Shown piece after piece: positions 38,310 through 48,300 of a stretch of DNA of 64,000 nucleotides (position 1 is the first letter of the stretch; every line of letters begins with the position of its first letter). Location: positions 1 through 64,000 of the forward strand of contig NZ_LNTY01000062.1 in the NCBI RefSeq assembly GCF_001559595.1. Reading direction: 5' to 3'. The translations under genes were made by a program, and so were the position numbers. Under the pieces are notes generated by a model that ran no database searches, had not been told where the DNA came from, and was given only the letters and a program-made list of their open reading frames with translations. The DNA comes from Enterovibrio coralii. GTDB lineage: Bacteria; Pseudomonadota; Gammaproteobacteria; Enterobacterales; Vibrionaceae.

Positions 38310-39286
38310 TGAGATCCCTCTAGTCTGAAGTGGATGGCGTGCAAGGCTTCGGGCAAATCCAGTGCCTCATAGAGCCGCGCACAGCTGTAAGTCAGTTTAA
38401 TGGTGTGATCGTCACCGGTAGCGTTGGCCTGTTTAAACCACGTCGGCCAATCGGGTGAGACCGATTCAACAGGGTTACTGGGTTTCGTCGGCTCACGGTA
38501 TCTGGCCGTGCAAGCTGCCGCGACGTAGGCTTGCCAGTAGTACTTTAAGGCCACATCGAAATCGGGCAGGTAAGGCTTGAGAGAATGCAGGGCCTGCAAG
38601 CCTGTCACGCCATGGAGCAAGGTAAAATCGTTGCTGGCAATGTATTGGTTGAGTACCACGCGAGCGACGTCTTCTATCGGCAGCGTGGCCGGCTGCGTCG
38701 CACTCAAAGGATAAGCATCCAGCGTGATGAGCTCTTCCACATGATCGATCATGATCCCGTCGCTATAGCGTTGATCGTAAAACATCATCAAGGCGTGATT
38801 GAGTTGGTCATCGGCGTTTAGGCTCTCGGATTCACGGATCGCGCCAAGTGGCGTGTAGCCAGCAGACCAATACGCCAGTGCATGACTGATCTCGTTGTTG
38901 TCTTCTCTTTCAATGGCGTAGGCCAGACGAATGACAGCGTGAAATGAGCCAGCGGCAATGCCGGGCAACAGTGTAGGCAGTGTATTACTGATAGTTGCTT
39001 CTAAGCCGGTTTCATGAAGCTTTCGGCTGAAGTGCTCGATAAATTCCGCCACGTGTTCACTGTTACCGAGCTCTGGCGTGATGCCTTGTTTGGGGGCAGC
39101 AAGAGGCTCAAGTGCGCGGCTCGCATCCTGATACTGCGCGATAAGCTGCTCGCGGGTGGCACCGAGTCTTTCCATGGCGGTAATGGCCATAGGGAGATGA
39201 TTCGACAATCGAATACTGTACGTAGGTGCAAACTGGTGGGCTTGCTGAATGAGCGACAATCCTTGCTCTGACAATGCGTGATACAT
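38306..39286 (-). CDS. Questin oxidase-like protein (PF14027/DUF4243 family)
   Basis: Protein of 326 residues resembling the questin-oxidase family, whose fungal founder performs Baeyer-Villiger-type ring opening of an anthraquinone. Typical pieces: the early His-rich YSIRLSNHLPMAITAMERLG, the central GIAAGSFHAVIRLAYAIE with ALAYWSAGY, and the late FTLLHGVTGLQALHSLKPYL and YWQAYVAAACTARY. There is no signal peptide. Bacterial members have no settled role. Between a VOC-domain protein and a flavodoxin, a redox or detoxification role on a quinone-like compound is plausible but unproven. Confidence 0.72.
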   Translation of the reverse strand: MYHALSEQGLSLIQQAHQFAPTYSIRLSNHLPMAITAMERLGATREQLIAQYQDASRALEPLAAPKQGITPELGNSEHVAEFIEHFSRKLHETGLEATISNTLPTLLPGIAAGSFHAVIRLAYAIEREDNNEISHALAYWSAGYTPLGAIRESESLNADDQLNHALMMFYDQRYSDGIMIDHVEELITLDAYPLSATQPATLPIEDVARVVLNQYIASNDFTLLHGVTGLQALHSLKPYLPDFDVALKYYWQAYVAAACTARYREPTKPSNPVESVSPDWPTWFKQANATGDDHTIKLTYSCARLYEALDLPEALHAIHFRLEGSQ

Positions 39287-39310
39287 GCTTATCTCCCGTG
39301 ATCTTGTTAA

Positions 39311-39727
39311 CTACAAGGTGTAGTCGTTGCGGCTTTCCATCGCATCGGTCAGGTATTCAACGAACTCCCACTCAATGCCATCTGCATCCAAGAAGTAGGC
39401 GCGTTTTCGACTTGGATGACTTTCGTTGAACTCTATTTGTGTAAAGCCTTCCGCTTTAAGTCGCTCTGATACCGAGGTGACATCATCAACGACAAAACCG
39501 ATATGGTTTGTCCCCAATTGGCGGTAGGGAATGCGCTCGACGGCTTTATCAATCACGACCTCTTGTAAGGCAATGTATGACGTCTCTGTCCCCAGGTGAC
39601 ACCAGCCGTAGTGCTGATTGCGACCTTCTCCACGGACTTTGAAGTCTGGCATCGCAGATTGCAGAAAGTGAATTGTGCTGTGGAGATTGTTCACCGTGAT
39701 GTTGGCATGTTCGACGTAGCTGCTCAT
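39311..39727 (-). CDS. VOC (glyoxalase/bleomycin-resistance) superfamily protein
   Basis: Single-domain protein of 138 residues with the paired beta-alpha-beta-beta-beta fold. VEHANITVNNLHSTIHFL opens the first half; LGTNHIGFVVDDVTSVSERL opens the second, and YFLDADGIEWEFVEYL ends with the usual Glu metal ligand. The metal site would be formed by the His of HANI, the His of TNHIG and the late Glu. Substrate is unknown; lactoylglutathione lyase-like or dioxygenase-like chemistry is possible. It is the first gene of a three-gene operon with the questin-oxidase-like and flavodoxin genes. AAGGA precedes the ATG. Confidence 0.84.
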   Translation of the reverse strand: MSSYVEHANITVNNLHSTIHFLQSAMPDFKVRGEGRNQHYGWCHLGTETSYIALQEVVIDKAVERIPYRQLGTNHIGFVVDDVTSVSERLKAEGFTQIEFNESHPSRKRAYFLDADGIEWEFVEYLTDAMESRNDYTL

Positions 39728-39750
39728 GGTGATGTCCTTGCTGGTAATTA

Positions 39751-39811
39751 AGTAAAGTTATTTGTTTACATAGTAGTCGTGATTTTTAATAAGTAAAGTT
39801 TATGCTTTACT
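39751..39811 (-). promoter_or_regulatory. Promoter and palindromic operator of the VOC operon
   Basis: AGTAAAG and CTTTACT form a 7-bp inverted repeat with a 6-base spacer at 39792-39811; a third copy of AGTAAAG lies at 39751-39757. On the minus strand the palindrome overlaps TTTACT as a -35 element, 16 bases before TACTAT as -10, and the third copy falls near the expected start of transcription. This arrangement fits a repressor. No regulator gene is adjacent, so its identity is unknown. Confidence 0.5.
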
Positions 39812-39830
39812 AATGTGCGACAGACATTAA

Positions 39831-39858
39831 AAAACGCACTGCAAAGGCAGTGCGTTTA
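39831..39858 (-). terminator. Terminator of the TRIC-like gene
   Basis: On the minus strand, AAACGCACTGC pairs with GCAGTGCGTTT around a 4-base loop and six Ts follow. It lies 17 bases past the stop of the TRIC-like gene. Confidence 0.9.
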
Positions 39859-39874
39859 TTCAAGGGGGATGGCT

Positions 39875-40486
39875 TTACTTGCTCAGGGCAAAAGTGGGGA
39901 GAGAAAGGTGCCAGCGAATCGCTGCAAGTCGAATGCCCAGTGTGGTGATCATCCCAGAGATTGATGCGAACTCCGCGCCAGCGTTGGAAGCCAGCACCAA
40001 GGTGTGCATGATGCCACCTGCAATACAGGCAGTCGCGTAGACCTCGGTACGCAGTACCATTGGGATTTCTCGCGCCAGAATGTCACGCAAAATACCGCCA
40101 CCACAGCCCGTCAGTACGCCCATGATAATGGCAACAATTGGCGACGCGCCGTAGCTCAGTGCTTTATCCACACCGATAGCAACAAACACCGCCAAACCAA
40201 TGGCATCCGCAACAGGAAGCACGTACCAAGGCAAACGACGAGGATGGCGAATTAACAGCATGCTTAGCACACACGTGGCCAAGATCACCCAAAGGTATTC
40301 TGGCTCATTCACCCAGAACACTGGGGTTGCACCGAGTACCATATCCCGGATTGTTCCACCGCCAATGGCGGTCACCATGGCCAGCACCACAACCCCAAAT
40401 GGGTCCATGCGGAGCTTACCTGCCAATAATACGCCCGACACTGCAAACACAGCGGTGCCGAACATATCCAGAATATATAAAAGCAT
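39875..40486 (-). CDS. Trimeric intracellular cation (TRIC) channel family protein (YicG/UPF0126)
   Basis: Integral membrane protein of 203 residues with about seven hydrophobic spans. It is built of two repeats, each with a glycine-rich bend: TAIGGGTIRDMVLG and TGCGGGILRDILAR. This is the UPF0126/TRIC family, homotrimeric cation channels in solved prokaryotic structures. The frame is intact. It lies next to btuF in V. cholerae as well. In bacteria the transported ion and purpose are not settled. Confidence 0.9.
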   Translation of the reverse strand: MLLYILDMFGTAVFAVSGVLLAGKLRMDPFGVVVLAMVTAIGGGTIRDMVLGATPVFWVNEPEYLWVILATCVLSMLLIRHPRRLPWYVLPVADAIGLAVFVAIGVDKALSYGASPIVAIIMGVLTGCGGGILRDILAREIPMVLRTEVYATACIAGGIMHTLVLASNAGAEFASISGMITTLGIRLAAIRWHLSLPTFALSK

Positions 40487-40590
40487 GATGGGCTATCTCA
40501 TCTGAAAACGTAAAAAAGCGGCGCGATTTTACGTCAAAGATATGCCCTAGCCATCGAGAGTAATCACTTGTTTGGAGTGAGAATTTCGAA

Positions 40591-41415
40591 TTAGTGACCG
40601 AGATCGCTTCTTACTTTGTCCATGGCCGCACAAATCTGCTCAACGGCTTTCAATGCACGCGGCGTTGGACGGTTTAGCCAGTCGCCCGTGACAGAATAAA
40701 TGTGGTCATTTTTCACGGCAGGCACATAGTCGGCCCATGCTGACCACAGAGCTTCTGGTTTCTCTCGGGTATTAGGATAGAAAATGGCGTCGGGCTTTCG
40801 AACGACCACTTGCTCAACACTGACTTGTGGGTAAGGTGCTGAACTGTTGGCGAAAATATTCTTGCCGCCACATAGGTCAAAGAGTGGCTGTGGCCAATGA
40901 TCGCCATTGTTGGTCAGAAGTGGGGTGTCGCTTAGCTGGTAGAAATACGCCACTTCTGGTTTGCCTTCTTGAGCCTGCTCGACGTTCTGTAGTGCTTGGC
41001 GAATATCGTCCGCACGTTGCTTGGCAAGATCTGGCGCGTCTGACCATTTGCCGAGCTTTTCAATGTTGTCAGCCGCTTCATAGAGCGAATGTGGGTTAGA
41101 GTAGAAAACCTTGATACCTAACCTTTCCAGCTTGGCCAGTTCTTTGTCTGGGTTGCCGCCTTTCCACGCTAAGACCAAATCCGGCTTAAGCGTTACCACG
41201 CGTTCGATATTAATGCCGCGATAGTTGGCGACTTGTTCAAGCTCCAAAGCCTCAGGCGGATAGTCACTATGGGCACTGACGGCGACCAAGTTGTCACCAA
41301 GACCTGCTTCATAGGCAAGTTCGGTGGTGTGAGGCGAAAGACTTATCACGCGAAGCGGCTCTGCCATCGCCATTGCTGGCAGACAGAGAAGGAGAACCAG
41401 AAAACGAAACATCAT
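40591..41415 (-). CDS. btuF: Vitamin B12-binding periplasmic protein BtuF
   Basis: Class III periplasmic binding protein of 274 residues that captures cobalamin for the BtuCD importer. The signal peptide is MMFRFLVLLLCLPAMAMA. The mature protein has RVISLSPHTTELAYEAG, YRGINIERVVTLKPDLVLAW and the linker helix typical of BtuF/FhuD folds. The start ATG overlaps the cobD stop (ATGA), so the two are coupled; upstream in-frame codons would bury the signal peptide. No btuC or btuD is in this window. It sits with cobD as a B12 uptake and salvage pair. Confidence 0.92.
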   Translation of the reverse strand: MMFRFLVLLLCLPAMAMAEPLRVISLSPHTTELAYEAGLGDNLVAVSAHSDYPPEALELEQVANYRGINIERVVTLKPDLVLAWKGGNPDKELAKLERLGIKVFYSNPHSLYEAADNIEKLGKWSDAPDLAKQRADDIRQALQNVEQAQEGKPEVAYFYQLSDTPLLTNNGDHWPQPLFDLCGGKNIFANSSAPYPQVSVEQVVVRKPDAIFYPNTREKPEALWSAWADYVPAVKNDHIYSVTGDWLNRPTPRALKAVEQICAAMDKVRSDLGH

Positions 41416-42377
41416 AATAATCCGTGTGCGAACCACATAAGAAAGCTTTGGATGGTAATCCAAATCAGGGCTTTCTGCCTGAGCTGTTGATTCAGTATTG
41501 CCAGATGCAGTGAAGAAGGGGTGATCACGCCACCGAGTGTCGGGCGCGAAATTTTGTCACTGTCGTAAATTGCAGGGCCACCCAAAGCGACCTGAAATTT
41601 GGCACCGGATGAGGCGAGTAGCCAGCCGATACCATTTACCGACCATTGGTTTCCACTTAATCGAATCGCCTCAATGGCTTGATTAAAGCGAAGGCCTGTT
41701 GCGATGAGAACGGCAAAAAGGCGAGTTGGAAGCCAGTCCATCACAGTGAGCATTGCAGCGGCGGGCAAGCCAAAATCGACATATTCGTGACGACGTGTTG
41801 GCCAACAACGTGCCAGTTGCACCACCAGCGCGTAGAGAAATGCACCAATGCCACCACCCATCGCATACCAAAATAGCACCCCTATCAATCCGCGCGCGTA
41901 GCCTGCGAGCAGGGTTTCACAGCCTGCTTTGGCAATGCCGACGGGAGACAAGGAGCAGGTGTCGCGATTGAGTATCTCGGACAGGGCATTTCGCGCAGCA
42001 GGTTTGTCATCACGGTTAAGTGCTTGCTCGACATTGAAGGCGACCGTGGTGACGGGTTTCCATGCCAAAGCAAACCAAAGTAATAGCAAATCAAACAGCC
42101 ACACCGTCCAAACCAATTGCTTGAGTGCGACGAGCAATACCGCAATGGTGAGCCACATGATGGCAAGCGACAGCGCACCAGCCAGTCGTTGCTGACTCTC
42201 ATGATCTTCTGTGTGATTGACTTTTTCAGCGATGGCGAGTGCGACGCGACGCCAAAGTGTCAGGGGTGAAACGTGTGCGGGTAAGGGGAAAAACCAATGC
42301 AAAATAAGTGCTCCCCACATTGCCAGCAGGGTCGAATGGTCCAGCAGGGCACCAATCGGCGTGGGGAGCTCGGTCAT
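41412..42377 (-). CDS. cobD: CobD/CbiB family adenosylcobinamide-phosphate synthase-like protein
   Basis: Membrane protein of 321 residues of the CobD/CbiB family, which attaches the aminopropanol arm to adenosylcobyric acid. The GKAGC-like segment LSPVGIAKAGCETLLAGYARG, WYAMGGGIGAFLYALV, YVDFGLPAAAMLTVMDWLPTR and the C-terminal GGPAIYDSDKISRPTLGG are present. The last keeps the family ending. In Vibrionaceae that lack de novo corrin synthesis, this gene may serve cobinamide salvage. Its ATG overlaps the mtnN stop (TAATG) and its stop overlaps the btuF start. Confidence 0.85.
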   Translation of the reverse strand: MTELPTPIGALLDHSTLLAMWGALILHWFFPLPAHVSPLTLWRRVALAIAEKVNHTEDHESQQRLAGALSLAIMWLTIAVLLVALKQLVWTVWLFDLLLLWFALAWKPVTTVAFNVEQALNRDDKPAARNALSEILNRDTCSLSPVGIAKAGCETLLAGYARGLIGVLFWYAMGGGIGAFLYALVVQLARCWPTRRHEYVDFGLPAAAMLTVMDWLPTRLFAVLIATGLRFNQAIEAIRLSGNQWSVNGIGWLLASSGAKFQVALGGPAIYDSDKISRPTLGGVITPSSLHLAILNQQLRQKALIWITIQSFLMWFAHGLL

Positions 42378-43078
42378 TATGCTTTCAGCAGCTCAACCAT
42401 TTTTTCTACCATTGCACTTGAACTTTTCGCTGCCAGAGGCAGGAACTCGTCAAATGTCATTGGTGATTCTTTGTCTGCAACGTCAGAGATTGCACGAACA
42501 ACCACAAACGGTACTTTGAACTGGTGACAGGTTTGTGCAATCGCCGCCGCTTCCATTTCTACTGCAATCACAGATGGGAAGTGTTTGCGGATGTACTCTT
42601 GACGCTCTGCTGTGTGAACAAACGCATCGCCAGTACAGATCAAGCCGCGTACTGCGTGAGGTGCGGGTTCCATTGCTGCCAGTGCTTGCTCCGCCACGTT
42701 CATCAACTTCTCGTCTGACGTGAAGGTTGCAGGTTGGCCTGCCATTTGACCCATGGTGTAACCGAATGCAGTTACGTCAGCATCGTGGTACGCAACGTCC
42801 GTTGAGATAACCACATCACCCAGGTTCAGCGTAGAGTCAAAACCACCCGCAGAGCCAGTGTTGATAACCAAAGATGGCTTGAAGCGATCCAGCAGCACTG
42901 CAGTGCTCAGCGCAGCAGCGACTTTACCGATACCTGATTGCAGCAGAACCACGTCTACGCCGTTCAGGTCGCCAGTGTAGAATTTTGAGCCTGCAATTTC
43001 TTGCAGTTGGCAGTTATTGATCAGGTTTTTCAGCAGGGTAACTTCCTGCTCCATCGCACCGATAATACCGATTTTCAT
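42377..43078 (-). CDS. mtnN: 5'-methylthioadenosine/S-adenosylhomocysteine nucleosidase (Pfs)
   Basis: Hydrolyses MTA and SAH to adenine plus the thioribosyl product; the SAH branch feeds LuxS and AI-2 synthesis. It has 233 residues. Catalytic Glu12 is in IGAMEQEVTLL, Glu about 173 is in VIAVEMEAAAIAQ and Asp about 196 in VRAISDVADKESP. Other motifs: INTGSAGGFDSTLNLGDVV and the C-terminal LPLAAKSSSAMVEKM. The frame is intact. It leads the mtnN-cobD-btuF transcript. Confidence 0.97.
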   Translation of the reverse strand: MKIGIIGAMEQEVTLLKNLINNCQLQEIAGSKFYTGDLNGVDVVLLQSGIGKVAAALSTAVLLDRFKPSLVINTGSAGGFDSTLNLGDVVISTDVAYHDADVTAFGYTMGQMAGQPATFTSDEKLMNVAEQALAAMEPAPHAVRGLICTGDAFVHTAERQEYIRKHFPSVIAVEMEAAAIAQTCHQFKVPFVVVRAISDVADKESPMTFDEFLPLAAKSSSAMVEKMVELLKA

Positions 43079-43187
43079 CTATGTTCTCGTTGAGTTTGTG
43101 TCAATTGGGAGAGTGTATCACGTAGCTTGAAAGACAGATAATAACTCTGCTTGTCGAGCGAGCATTTCACTCAAATTTGTGGTCGTA

Positions 43188-43790
43188 TTATCGTAAGCCG
43201 GTCTCTTGCTTGGCTGGTCGATACATAGGTGTTGAAAGTTCGCGTCCGCCTAGCGAGACGGTCGCTAAAGGCTCAAAACCAAACTGGCGGTAAAAATCCA
43301 CGTTGCGGGGATTGGAGGATTCTAAATAGGCGGGCAAGCCGCTTTCATCGACCACCGCGAGCGATTGTTCCATCAAAAAATGGCCGCGACCATTACCCAT
43401 AAAGGCCGGATCAACGCCGACAAGTGGCAAGTACCAGCAAGGCTCATCGGGGAAATAGGCGTCGAGTTCATCAAAAAAGCGCAGCGTGTCTTCTTTCACG
43501 TCAGGCGTGCAGGTGTCGAGTGCCAAGGTTTTGATTTTATCTGCATCAGGCAAGCGTCCCGGCGCGAGCCAAGCAATGGCGGCAGAAAAGTCCTCGGTAG
43601 CCCAAGCTGTGCCATCTTCAATCGCCGTGCCTTGATAGAGCAGGGAATATTCGGGAAAAACGGACAGGAACTGGTGGGCATCTTGCCATAGGTAGCGTGC
43701 TGCCGGGTCACCTAAAAAGGCGGCGGTCATCAGTGCAGAAAATTGCGGGCGTTGTTCGGGGCGGACGGGTTTAAGTTGTCCTTGGTACAT
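43188..43790 (-). CDS. GNAT-family N-acetyltransferase
   Basis: Acetyltransferase of 200 residues. The acetyl-CoA-binding loop appears as VDPAFMGNGRGHFLMEQSL (a relaxed Q/RxxGxG/A) after the strand WYLPLVGV; the C-terminal part PAYLESSNPRNVDFYRQFGFEPL is the usual motif B. Substrate is unknown; this subgroup often has small-molecule targets. It stands alone between mtnN and the first gltD. Confidence 0.82.
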   Translation of the reverse strand: MYQGQLKPVRPEQRPQFSALMTAAFLGDPAARYLWQDAHQFLSVFPEYSLLYQGTAIEDGTAWATEDFSAAIAWLAPGRLPDADKIKTLALDTCTPDVKEDTLRFFDELDAYFPDEPCWYLPLVGVDPAFMGNGRGHFLMEQSLAVVDESGLPAYLESSNPRNVDFYRQFGFEPLATVSLGGRELSTPMYRPAKQETGLR

Positions 43791-43884
43791 GAATCATCCT
43801 GAGATTAGTTTACTTGGAGAAAAGGGTAACGAGGCGCAGGGCGCGAGTTCGATGGTAACAGGATGAGTCTTTGATCTGCATAAG

Positions 43885-43914
43885 AAAAAAACCTCCCATG
43901 AGAGGGAGGTTTTT
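43885..43914 (-). terminator. Terminator of the first gltBD operon
   Basis: On the minus strand AACCTCCC pairs with GGGAGGTT around a 6-base loop, then a T run. It lies about 34 bases past the gltD stop. Confidence 0.9.
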
Positions 43915-43947
43915 CATTAAGGCGTGAAAGTTCTCGCAAAGGAGGGG

Positions 43948-45365
43948 TTAGACCTCTAAAAAGTCCATGATGCCTTCTGCAGCTTTTCGGCCTTCATCAA
44001 TGGCGGTTACCACCAGATCCGAACCGCGCACGGCATCACCACCTGCGAAGATTTTCTCGTTGGTGGTCTGGTAGGCAAAGGCACCTTGTGACGGTGCTTT
44101 GATGCGGCCCCACTGGTCCAATTCGACATCGAACGGTTCAAGCCAAGACATTTGATGTGGCTGGAAGCCAAAGGCCATGATGACGGCATCGGCCGGCAGA
44201 ATATGCTCGCTACCTTCCACTGGCTGCGGACGGCGACGGCCTGCGTCATCTGGCTCACCCAACTCGGTTTTCACCACTTTCACGCCGCTGACTTTGCCGC
44301 TGGCGTCCAGTTCGATACCGAGTGGTTGCAGGTTGAACATAAAGTTCACCCTTCCTCGCGCGCGTTTTTCACCTCACGGCGAGAGCCTGGCATGTTAGCT
44401 TCATCACGACGATAGGCACACACCACGCTTTTCGCGCTTTGGCGAATGGAAGTGCGGACACAGTCCATGGCGGTGTCACCACCACCGAGTACAACCACTT
44501 TCTTGCCTGCCATGTCGATGAAATCGGGTGCTGTTTCTTGCTCAAGCTCCATGACACGGTAGGTGTTGGCAATCAAGAACGGCAGGGCGTCAAACACACC
44601 TTCTGCTTCTTCGTTTTCCAAACCCGCACGCATGGATTTGTAGGTGCCCACGCCAAGGAACACTGCATCATAGTCTTTCAGCAGATCTTCCATGGTAACG
44701 TCTAAGCCCACCTCAGTATTGAGTTTGAATTCCACGCCCATTTCAGAAAAGACGCGCTGACGATTTCGCATGACGTCTTTTTCCAGTTTGAATGACGGAA
44801 TACCAAAAGTCAGCAGGCCGCCAATCTCAGGGTATCGGTCAAAGACCACGGGTTTGACGCCGTTTCTGACCAGCACATCTGCACATGCAAGGCCTGCAGG
44901 GCCAGCACCTACAATCGCGACTTTCTTGTCTGTCCATTCGACGCCTGACATGTCTGGTTTCCAGCCCATCTCAAACGCTTTGTCGGTGATGTACTTTTCG
45001 ATGTTACCTATGGTCACCGCGCCGAAATCGTCATTCAGGGTACAAGAGCCTTCACAAAGACGGTCTTGCGGACAAACTCGGCCACACACTTCAGGCAAGC
45101 TGTTGGTTTGGTGAGACAACTCCACTGCTTCAATGATGCGACCTTCGTTGGCCAGTTTCAGCCATTGTGGAATGTAGTTGTGTACAGGGCACTTCCACTC
45201 ACAGTAAGGGTTACCACAATCTAGACAGCGATCTGCCTGGGCAGAAGCTTGCTTGTGATTGAAAGGTTCATAGATTTCAATGAACTGTGTCTTTCGCGCT
45301 TTGATCGGTTTTTTACGCGGGTCAATGCGCTGCACGTCGATAAATTGGTATACGTTCTGGCTCAT
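43948..45365 (-). CDS. gltD: Glutamate synthase small subunit GltD, first copy (frameshifted as read)
   Basis: NADPH-dependent subunit that passes electrons to the large subunit for glutamate synthesis. It has 472 residues after repair, equal to E. coli GltD. The Fe-S cysteines are in RCLDCGNPYCEWKCPVHN and VCGRVCPQDRLCEGSC; the FAD motif is AIVGAGPAGLACAD; the NADPH motif is VVLGGGDTAMDC; the end carries FAGGDAVRGSDLVVTAI. The frame breaks at 44349-44351 in a G run, one base short (EEG-VNFMF on repair). It starts 11 bases after the gltB stop. Confidence 0.95.
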
Positions 45366-45376
45366 AAGGTCCTCCG

Positions 45377-48300
45377 TTACTGCGCCTGAACACGCAGCTC
45401 TGCTGCGCTTCGGCTTTGGTGACCGAGCAGTGAGCGTACGTCCGCTGCTTTTGGCTTCACCAGATAGAATTTACTGATCCATTGTTCAAAGTCGGTCAGG
45501 ATTTCCTGTGCGCGACACGAGCCTGTTAGCTCGAAGTGTTGATCAATGAGTCCACGGAGGTGTTCTTGATGAATCGTGAGGTTATCGAGCGTTAACGCTT
45601 CAACCAGTTCTGGGTTGACGCGACCTGCGAAATCCCCGCTCTCATCAAGCACGTAAGCAAAGCCGCCTGTCATACCAGCACCAAAGTTCACGCCAGTATG
45701 ACCCAAGATGGCAATGATGCCGCCAGTCATATACTCGCAGGCGTTGTCACCGGCACCTTCCACCACGGCAAGGGCACCCGAGTTACGCACTGCGAAACGC
45801 TCGCCAGCTTTACCGGACGCGAAGAGCTTGCCGCCCGTTGCCCCGTAAAGGCAGGTGTTACCTATGATGGTGGACTCGTGCGAATTAAACGCAGAGCCAA
45901 CCGGTGATTTGATGACGATGTTACCGCCCGCCATGCCTTTGCCGACATAGTCGTTGGCATCGCCGGTCAGGGTTAGGTTCACGCCTCCTGCATTCCACAC
46001 ACCGAACGACTGACCCGCCGTACCTTGCAAGTGGATTTCAAGTGGTGTGGCTGCCATGCCTTGGTTGCCGTAACGCTTGGCGATAGCCCCCGATAGCGAA
46101 GCTCCCACCGAGCGGTCGGTGTTGCGGATATCGAGATACGCACTCGCCGCGCGGCGTTTTTCAATCGCGCTTTCAAAGGTTTCAAGCAGCTTCTGGTTCA
46201 GCTCGGCTTTATCAAACGGTGCATTAGGCTGGCTCCAGAAGACAGTGTTGTCGCCAACCGGTTTCGGACTTTCCAAAATATCGGATAGGTCCAGCTTGAG
46301 CTGTTTTGCCGTGAAGCCGTCAACCGCTTCGAGAAGATCGGTGCGACCAATCAGGTCGGTCAGCTTTTCAACGCCAAGCTGCGCCATCAGTCACGGACTT
46401 CTTCGCCAAGGCCTTTGAAGAAGTTCATCACTTGCTCAGGCAAGCCTTTAAAGTATTCGCGGCGTAAGGTGTCATCTTGGGTGGCAACACCGGTCGCACA
46501 GTTGTTGAGGTGACAAATACGCAGGTACTTACAACCCAACGCGACCATTGGTGCGGTGCCGAAGCCAAAGCTCTCTGCACCCAAAATGGTGGCCTTGATG
46601 ATATCGAGACCCGTTTTCAGGCCGCCATCCACTTGCAGGCGGATTTTGTGGCGAAGGCCATTGGTCACAAGTGCCTGTTGCGTTTCCGCCAGACCCAGCT
46701 CCCACGGGCTGCCTGCGTATTTCACAGAAGTCAGTGGCTGGCACCTGTACCGCCGTCATAACCGGAAATGGTGATGAGGTCGGCGTAGGCTTTTGCGACG
46801 CCCACTGCGATGGTGCCAACACCCGGTTCAGACACCAGTTTGACGGAAACCAGCGCATTCGGGTTGACCTGCTTAAGGTCGAAAATGAGCTGCGCCAAGT
46901 CTTCAATCGAGTAGATATCGTGGTGTGGTGGCGGTGAAATCAGGGTAACGCCTTGCACGGAATAGCGCAGGCGAGCAATTTCTGCCGTGACCTTATGGCC
47001 GGGTAGCTGACCGCCTTCACCGGGTTTCGCGCCCTGTGCCACTTTGATTTGCAGCACATCGGCATTGGTCAGGTAATGCGGCGTAACACCGAATCGGCCT
47101 GATGCGATTTGCTTGATGCGTGAGTTGCGCTCGGAGTTAAAACGACGCGGATCTTCACCACCTTCACCCGAGTTAGAGTTACCGCCCAAACGGTTCATCG
47201 CAATCGCCAGGGCCTCATGCGCTTCCGGGCTCAATGCACCGATGGACATGGCCGCGGAGTCAAAGCGTTTGAATAGTTCGCTGGCTGGCTCGACCTTATC
47301 AAGCGCAAGCGGTGTCTCAACCGGTTTGAGTGCCATCAAGTCACGCAGCGACGACACAGGACGACTGTTTACGGTTTGCGCATAGGTTTTGTAATCCATG
47401 ACTTCGCCGGAGCGCACCGCGGATTGCAGGGTATTAACCACGTCTGGGTTGTAGGCATGGTATTCGCCGCCGTGGACATATTTCAGCAAGCCGCCGTGGT
47501 CGATTGGCTTGCGTTTGAGCCAAGCCCGACGCGACAGGTTAAAGAGATCTTGCTGGAAGTCGGTGAAATCAGCGCCTTCAATGCGGCTTGCAACACCTTT
47601 AAAACACAAATCGACGACCTTGCTATGAAGGCCAATAGCTTCAAAAAGCTGCGCACAACGGTAAGAGGCAATGGTCGAGATGCCCATCTTGGACATGATC
47701 TTGAATAGCCCTTTGTTGATACCGTTGCGGAAGTTCACCATGGCTTCGCTCATGGATTTGGTGACCACACCTTTCTCGACCATTTTGCCGATCGATTCAT
47801 AAGCAAGGTACGGATAGACCGCGGTCGCGCCGAAGCCAAGCAATACCGCAAATTGGTGAGGGTCACGAGCAGATGCGGTTTCAATTACGATGTTTGCGTC
47901 ACAGCGCAGTTGGCTGTCAACAAGGCGTTTTTGCGCAGCACCGACGGCCATCGCGGCTGGGATTGGCAATTTGCCTTTAGAGATGCCGCGGTCAGACAGT
48001 ACGACTAAGACGGTACCGTCACGCACTACGCGCTCAACCTGATCACACAGGTCGATAATGGCGCGTTCGAGATCTTTCTCGTTAGGGTCAAAGTTGATGT
48101 CGATGATGCTGTTGCGATAGTGCTCATCATCCAACTCCAACAGTTGTACCATGTCAGAGTACAGAAGCACTGGGCTCTTGAAGGCAACGCGCTGTGCGTG
48201 TCCATCGGTTTCTGAGAACACGTTCATTTCACGGCCAATACACGTGGCGAGTGACATAACGTGGTTTTCACGCAATGGGTCGATTGGCGGGTTGGTAACC

